From Siderastrea radians (lineage: Eukaryota > Cnidaria > Anthozoa > Scleractinia > Rhizangiidae): 64,000 nucleotides of DNA. The notes under the pieces were generated by a model that did not search any database, was not told the origin of the DNA, and worked only from the letters and a program-made list of their open reading frames with translations. The stretch lies in contig OZ024890.1 in the NCBI GenBank assembly GCA_964017195.1, positions 23,311,201 to 23,375,200 of the forward strand. The letters are read 5' to 3'. Shown piece after piece: positions 57,963-64,000 of the stretch (position 1 is the stretch's first letter; every line of letters begins with the position of its first letter). The translations under genes were made by a program, and so were the position numbers.

Positions 57963-60900
57963 TCAATCATATATCGGCAGGAGGTATATAAACAACCATC
58001 CTACCTTCCACACATTTTCATGGTGTTGATATCCAAGTTCACTGTTAGGTGTCCCCAGGCCCCTTATCGGAGACTTAAACTGCCGGTCGTCTTCATTAAG
58101 AAGTTCTGGATTGTGTTTTGCCAGATAATGACGTAACTGAATGAAAACATCACCATGGAAGTTGTCCCCAGTGCTATCAGCCATTACTTTTAACTCCTCC
58201 ATGCAAGCCCGGATGCTTGCTTCATCACACACTGATTTCTACAATAAAACATAACAACTGAGAAACTGATGCACTCTCGCAGTTGTTATGATTTTAGCAA
58301 TGGCAGACAGACCACTGTAGGAAAGAAAGATTAAACAATAGTATACTAGCCGTGGCAGGCACAGAAAGGACCAATCAACCCATTTTGATCTCGGGAGCAA
58401 CAATTTTTAGCCAGTCCTGCTTGAACCAGTTTAGAGTCAAACACTGTATTGAGAACCTCATCAAGTTCCAACTCTCCAAAAAACCCGTTTAGATCAATTA
58501 TTGGCCGCATGGCCACAAATTCCGGCCGGACATCAGAGCAGCGAATTCTCGGGCGGCTTTCATCTGGCATATATTTACCGCTGTTCCTCTGACAGACTCG
58601 TATTCACACGACACACAAATGGGTGACACACAACGGTGTTTACGTCTGAATAAAAACCGCAGATACTAAACTTCTTCTTCACAATTATAAAGATAAAGAA
58701 AAAAAAGCTTTCAAAGAAGACCTTTTGGAGCCAATTTGGATCATTTAAAGCGGAGATATCAAAGACCGAAAGCAGTAGATTTCCTGGATTGTATCGGCCT
58801 ATATGTTGCTGCTCTGAATCGTTTTTGAACGCAATCAGGGCGAAGAAATCGCCCCTGAGAGTGAAAATCAAGCAAATGGAAGCTCATACGGTGCTTGTAG
58901 TTAGACGATCGCGGCACTTAGGAAAACCCTCGTCCTTTGTGCAACCGAGTGTGATCTGCATGTGAGAAGTTCAACTGAAGTATCTTGATTAACCAGTAGT
59001 AAGTGATCATTCTTGTCTTCAGTTTAAAGGAAGCAATTTTCATGCAATCAAACTTTTCACTGACTAGAGATTAGTTGACAAAATTAAGTCATTGTCACGT
59101 GCTAAATATCAAAAAGAAAACTTAAATTTCGATGCATTCTTACTCGAGGTACTCTGATTCAAACAAACAAGGGGTTTAGTTATTTCTAAAGAAACTGTGG
59201 TGCTGCGTTGACATGGAAGTGAAACACAAAAATTGGATTTTTAAACCGACTTGATCAGGTAAATTGGCTACCGTAAACAGATTGAAAGCTGACGTTTCGA
59301 GCGTTAGCCACGTCAATCTCTTTACGGTGGCCAATTTACCTTTATCAACTAAGTTGATATATCCAAAGTTTTGTGTACTTTGATTCCCCCGTTTAGGCAC
59401 CACCTGCCGTTATTATTTTCTCCTTCAGTTGCTTGCTGATTTAATCCAATTCCTCTCTCTCCGTATCACCATCAGCTAGTTTTTGCAGATAATTCTCTCG
59501 AACATGGTTTTTTTTTTCCACCGAAAATTATTACTGCGTCCTTCTTGCTTTTGGACTTGGGCACTAGCCCTCTTGGAAGAGAGCAAATGCAAATGAACTG
59601 AAAATAACTCTATTTACCTGCATGCATTACTAACCTGTATTGTAATAGAGTCTTCAATGTTGACATTGCTCCACCACCACCCCGAGGGGATGTATAATAT
59701 TTCCCCTGGCTCCTGTATACATTCCAGTGGTTTGTAATCCTCTCGTAAATGAGGCCGAGTGTAAATCCACCAGGTGAATGATTCGGACTGTTGGGAGTCT
59801 TGAGTCTGATGATTGTTGTGAACTACACCTGACAAAAGAGCATCAAGAGCTAAATAAGAGTATCTTTAAAACGACATATCAAAAAGAGTTGAAATACGCC
59901 CCAATTAAAACTGAAAATCAACTAAAAAAGCGTATGTTACAGTCGCCTAGTAAATAGTCTCCCAGTCCACCCGCCACAGAAAACTTTGTTAAAAGAGCCG
60001 CTAGAAGTGATGTGATCTTAGGGGTCTAGATGCTATAGACGTTACAATCCAGAGGACCCAGGTTTAGGTTCTTCTTTCTGACCGCTTGGATTTGTGACAA
60101 AGCAAAATCTAGTTCAACTTCTAATTTACACCATTCTTGTTTACACTTTGTTAATAAGCACCTGGTCCGCCTCCTACCAGTTAGGATTTTTAAAATGGTT
60201 ATCTTAGATCCTAAATGCGTCATGTCATCATTTACTTAATTCGAAAACGGTAATTATATAACCTACTGTAATTAAGTTTATGTTTATGCTTAGATGTGAA
60301 AACGTGGGGAAAAGATGTTAAAGAAATCAAAGATGTTATGAAAGTGCCCTTTATTTTTTAGGCTTTCTCTAAGTCAGGCTTTATGGGATGTGTAATGAAT
60401 ATAGGGCAATGTTCCGTCCACTGTCTGTAGTGTGTAGTTCCACCAACCTGGCACATAGTATACAGAAGGTGGATAAAGACCCCAGCGTTTACTCCCAAGA
60501 ACCAGAGCACTCCATGCTGACGCATTAAGCGGCTCTACTCTCCAGTGAAAGCCAGACCTCTTGGGCGCCATCTCAAGTGACAGTTGTGGAGGGCGAATAT
60601 CTTCATCTATTACCTAAGTCAAAAGTACATATGCCATAGAATGAAATGAACAAAGTTGCGGTATTGTGATATTTGGAGTTTGTAAATGAGATTATAGAGC
60701 AACAAGAGGTACATGTACATCCTGACGTCCTACCCAACCCATTAGTTACAACGTTCATAGAACATATGCAACGTGGACATTGGAAATTGCACTGTATGTG
60801 TGTGCACTGTCATTTTTTTTTTTGTTTGTTTTCAGTTTTTCCGTTCAGTCGAAGGAAACCTTGAGAGTATGTAGCGAAAACTACTGAGTTGTTACAAATT

Positions 60901-63531
60901 TCTGGTAGAGGTTATAGAAAAACAAAATATTATTATAAAATGGCTTCCTTGGTCACTAACCTCCATATAGTCTTGGGAGAATTCCGGGAAATTTATATCA
61001 TCCAGTAGCTCAGGGTAAATCCGATGAAAGTTGTTCATAACGATTTTGGAAGGTTCTCTGTACATATCAGAAAAACGACGGCGAAACTCATTCCACCGTG
61101 AATAGGTAGTAAAGTCCCCCATTATATCAACCTTGACACCTTTTGTCAGGTCCTTTGCTGTCAAAAAAAATTACGACAAAAGTAAATGCCTGCTCTTATG
61201 CTTCTAGAACACAATTAATTGTTATGTTTTAGTAAAAACTGTGGCTGAATGTTCAGTCACCGTTAAAGTGATGGCAGAGGAGATCAAAGATGGGGTCATG
61301 GCCAGTAAAAGATGGATTAAGCCGGCTACTCTCATGTTAAGAATACAGCTTTCGGCCTCTGTCTACCAAATTTAGTGAGCTTGAGCCACAACGGAACAGC
61401 TTAATAAAGAGGGGGCTTAGGGTAGGCGATAGAGTTACACACGCCGATAAAATACCTAGCCATAATTGCAAGAGACACCACAACGACCTATACAGCCTGG
61501 GGACGAAGCTGACGAAGTTGCACAGTCAGTTTCAATGCCATCTCTTACCAAGTTGGCTAAAGTTCCATGATTTTGTGGCCTCCCAGATTTCCATCATTCC
61601 TGTCAAAATGACGGGTTTACCAGTCTTCATGTACCGCTCAACAAATGTCTCTTTCGAAGGCTGATGAATGCGCTCGATCGTGCAATCGCTGTTGAGCTGC
61701 TCTTTGATCTGCTCCGTCATGTGCTTCAAATAAAGCCTTTCTCGCTTCAGTCGTCTTTGACGTCTCTGCTCGTGTGGTAAGAGGACATTCGAGTCTCCTG
61801 CCTTTTGGTTTGTTCCATTAGTTTGAGCAAAGCTTGCTTGTGGACTTTGTACTGGGGAGAAGGCATCAGAATCGGTCTCATCGGAGATTCCATTATCTAG
61901 CATAATAAAACCAATAGTAAGAAGCATTAAAAGTAATTTCGATGCTTCAATTACGAGGCGCTACCCCTCAGACAGTTTCTGGGTCTCACGACCGAGCCAA
62001 ACAAGAACCAGAGTCGGGGAGAGTTAATTCAAACTCTTAGAAAGTGCACCAGAGTCAATGAGAGTTCACGAGAGTTAGAGGCCTAAAAAGCGAGAGTTTC
62101 AACCTCCGTGTGGTGTTTACTCTTTCAAAGAGGCTGGTATCGATGCCGAATTTAAATTTAAGCAGGTTCAAACTCTTCGAGATCGAAGGGACGTTAACTC
62201 TCATTAACTCTCATTACCGGGCTTTGAGAGAAGCAGGATACTGAAATAATGGTCAACAGTCACTAATAAATAGCAAATGTCCAGTGCAGGTGTCCAGTGC
62301 CGACCGCGGTCAAATGGGACCATCGGGATCCTCACGGATCCATGGTGGCCTATTTTGAGATGCTATTATGATTTTGTGCAGTGGAGAATTCTTTTGGGAC
62401 ACGAGGTATGTGCAATTGGTTTTGAGAAAATCACTTGTATGTCTTCCTTTTGTCAAGTCGCTAAGTCAGAATGGGACCCTGAACTATATTTGTGGGTAAA
62501 TTCGAAGGAATTCCGAAACGTGTCGAGCGGTGATAGTGGCTAAATCGGGCCAAATGACTCCTTCCTTGTCAATGTATTATACACGTACTAACACAGTTAA
62601 GTAAGTGGACCTAAAATTGCTCAAAATGCTTTGTAAGGATAGCAAACAACACCATGTAATGTTTCATGAACTTTATTCAGTTAGTTCGTTGTTATGTATT
62701 GCTCGAAATGTTCGCTTCGAAATCCCATACAAAGTCTTATATTTTGAAACGCCATTTTTAATGATATTCAAATATTATGCTTGGGCTTCCTATGGTATCA
62801 CACTAAGAAATTCCGTTATAGGAGCATCAAAGGTGCTATTTTTGATACAAAAAAAAAACCAAGAAACTCTCCGCCACTTAAATATTCAAGCTGATCTCAG
62901 TGTTTTTAATGTCCACGCTAGAAAGACACACAAGGGATACAAAAAAAAGTGATATTATCAGCCGGGCCCGCCATCATGTAAAATTTCATTGTTGTTTCCT
63001 CTTTGAACCAGTTATGTTACAAGAAAAATGCAAAGTCAATAATTAAAAAGCTGTTCCACAGCTGTACGTATACTCGGGGTCATGATGACTGTTAAGATTC
63101 TAAAATGACTTAGAGTTATTATAATTTCTCTTACCTTCATGATTTCTGATTAAGAATGAGTCGCTGCTACCGCAATCGTCAGGAGAACTACTTGCACAGA
63201 TTTGTACTTTATAACTGCCAGTTTGAATGCTTTGCGGAATCAGCCAGTGGTGTATCATCTGATCCTCGTTAAACTCGCTTAATCCTGTTGAAATATCCGC
63301 AACTTTGTTTTCTTCATTGTCCATCAGCGCTATATTCCATTTGAAGGAGAATTTTGACTGAGACCAGGTAATCGGGTAGGAATTCTGTCCTGATATCCAA
63401 ATGGCGTCTTTGCCTGGTTCAGTTACCGTTATTATATTTTGTTGATTTAAAGCGCATTGACCAGTTCGTGCACAGAAGATGAACAATTCTAATACTAGTG
63501 CTAGGTACGTTGTGATTTTTTCTAGCAACAT
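57963..63531 (-). CDS. Secretory KNH-like + degenerate JmjC/cupin_8 protein
   Basis: Six exons: 63,135-63,531, 61,549-61,896, 60,961-61,157, 60,448-60,613, 59,635-59,828 and 58,005-58,238 or read-through to a stop at 57,963 (525 aa). All joins are GT-AG with matching phases. Residues 1-26 form a signal peptide, and 33-130 match the Kre9/KNH1 (Ser-Thr-rich GPI-anchored) domain: ITVTEPGKDAIW, YPITWSQS, HHWLIP, GSYKVQICAS. A basic linker follows, then a JmjC/cupin_8 fold: ERIHQPSKETFVERYMKTGK, WRVEPLNASAWSALVLGSKR, PGEILYIPSGWWW. The HxD...H iron ligands appear as Arg339, Glu341 and Trp422, so dioxygenase activity is unlikely. Several N-x-S/T sites fit ER passage. Less certain points are the KNH-JmjC join (exon 2 could instead start at an ATG at 61,927) and the 3' end. 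Confidence 0.75.
58346..58855 (-). other. Two coding-looking open frames inside the JmjC-like gene intron
   Basis: Minus strand, between exons 5 and 6. The first (about 58,730-58,855, after an acceptor-like CACTCTCAG) encodes GDFFALIAFKNDSEQQHIG and then PGNLLLSVFDISALNDPNWL. The second (58,346-58,590) encodes RPRIRCSDVRPEFVAMRPII, then DLNGFFGELELDEVLNTVF and a Cys-containing end with a stop. Composition looks protein-like, but I do not recognise a family and the phases do not link simply to the flanking exons. They could be an alternative 3' end, a nested gene or a transposon fragment. Confidence 0.3.
59251..59348. repeat. 98-bp foldback element
   Basis: The left arm TTGATCAGGTAAATTGG and right arm CCAATTTACCTTTATCAA are near-perfect complements extended by CTACCGTAAA/TTTACGGTGG. 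The centre contains GACGTTTCGAGCGTTAGCC. It lies in intron 5 of the JmjC-like gene. Confidence 0.65.
62020..62225. repeat. AGAGTT/AACTCT-rich block
   Basis: About ten GAGAGTT or AACTCT motifs occur in ~200 bp, with AGAGTT mostly left and AACTCT mostly right and a direct TTAACTCTCA pair near 62,193-62,212. The arrangement is foldback-like. It lies in intron 1 of the JmjC-like gene; it is non-coding. Confidence 0.45.
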
Positions 63532-64000
63532 TTTTTTCAAGTTCTTTTCTCGCGTCCATGCAGTTCGCTTTACTCATATGACAATTATAATAATGTCAAT
63601 AAAGTAGAAACAAAGAATAATGCTGTGACACGTACTGCAAATATTTTATTGTTCGCTTGTGTCTGACGTCATGATTGAAGTTTTGAACCCTTTTATCGTA
63701 ACTTTCAAGTTTTACACAAAATGGTTTTCTAACAACATCTTAGAGCTAAAATGAACAAATTAGAATCGATTAATTAATAAAGAGGAGAAAATAAATCTAA
63801 GCATGCAGTGTGCGTGTTTTTTTCTTGGAAATCAGCAAGATTGGATTTTTTCAATCAGTAACTCCTTTCAGCCACTGCTTGAATCAGCTCAGTATAGACA
63901 GTACATCTTTTTTTAGAGACCAAATTTCCAACATTTGTTTCAGGAAAGCTCCTCTTACATAGTTTATAGTATTTACATGTTTATAGTTGCAACAAGCATT
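63532..64000. other. Sequence upstream of the KNH-JmjC-like gene
   Basis: This is the presumptive promoter side of the minus-strand gene. It is AT-rich with no open frame of note and no motif strong enough to call. Confidence 0.35.

Noticed and set aside
62605..62952. 115-codon + strand frame in intron 1 of the JmjC-like gene
   Set aside because: No recognisable motif, a low-complexity Lys end and a non-ATG start. It could be a repeat fragment, but I cannot support it as a gene.

Overview
The window looks like nuclear DNA of an anthozoan cnidarian, probably a stony coral. It is AT-rich and intron-containing, dense in small foldback and MITE-like repeats, and carries short-chain collagen C4-type genes plus tyrosine-recombinase and Penelope-like retroelements. 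There is no bacterial-style gene packing, CRISPR array or rRNA. The species cannot be fixed from the sequence alone.

Left half (about 1.7-34.9 kb): a large direct segmental duplication, unit A (about 1,745-14,884) and unit B (about 17,448-34,904). Each unit holds one complete two-exon microsomal cytochrome P450 gene on the + strand, each predicted at 519 aa. Between the units lies a decayed 3' end of a third P450 copy (16,891-17,243), so this was a tandem P450 array. The units differ by lineage-specific insertions. Unit A gained a ~2 kb intronic insert and a 511-bp tandem duplication. Unit B gained an ACTTGCG-rich MITE, a ~1.9 kb composite insert holding a TTAA-flanked MITE, a 4.7 kb tyrosine-recombinase retrotransposon with textbook split direct repeats, and a tRNA-derived SINE.

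Middle (36.2-52.6 kb, minus strand): a small cluster of short-chain collagen C4-like genes. One is a complete six-exon model (43,161-48,871, 356 aa) whose splice phases all agree. A second (36,249-39,211) has an in-frame stop in its membrane-anchor exon. A third locus (52,250-52,558) shows only the anchor exon. All three first exons combine a hydrophobic N-terminal segment with a downstream basic R-x-x-R type site, as in shed membrane collagens. A SAP-domain-like open frame (about 40.55-40.95 kb), a LINE 3' fragment and several microsatellites lie in or between them.

Right (54.4-64 kb): a decayed Penelope-like element with a GIY-YIG endonuclease and ~665-bp inverted copies of its 3' end. Next is a minus-strand gene (57,963-63,531) that I reconstruct as signal peptide + Kre9/KNH-like domain + JmjC/cupin_8 domain, with consistent phases across six exons. 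All three metal ligands of its JmjC fold are replaced (Arg339, Glu341, Trp422), so it is a probable secretory-pathway pseudoenzyme. This architecture is the most unusual coding feature here. The genes do not form an operon-like system; they are separate eukaryotic loci in a repeat-rich region.
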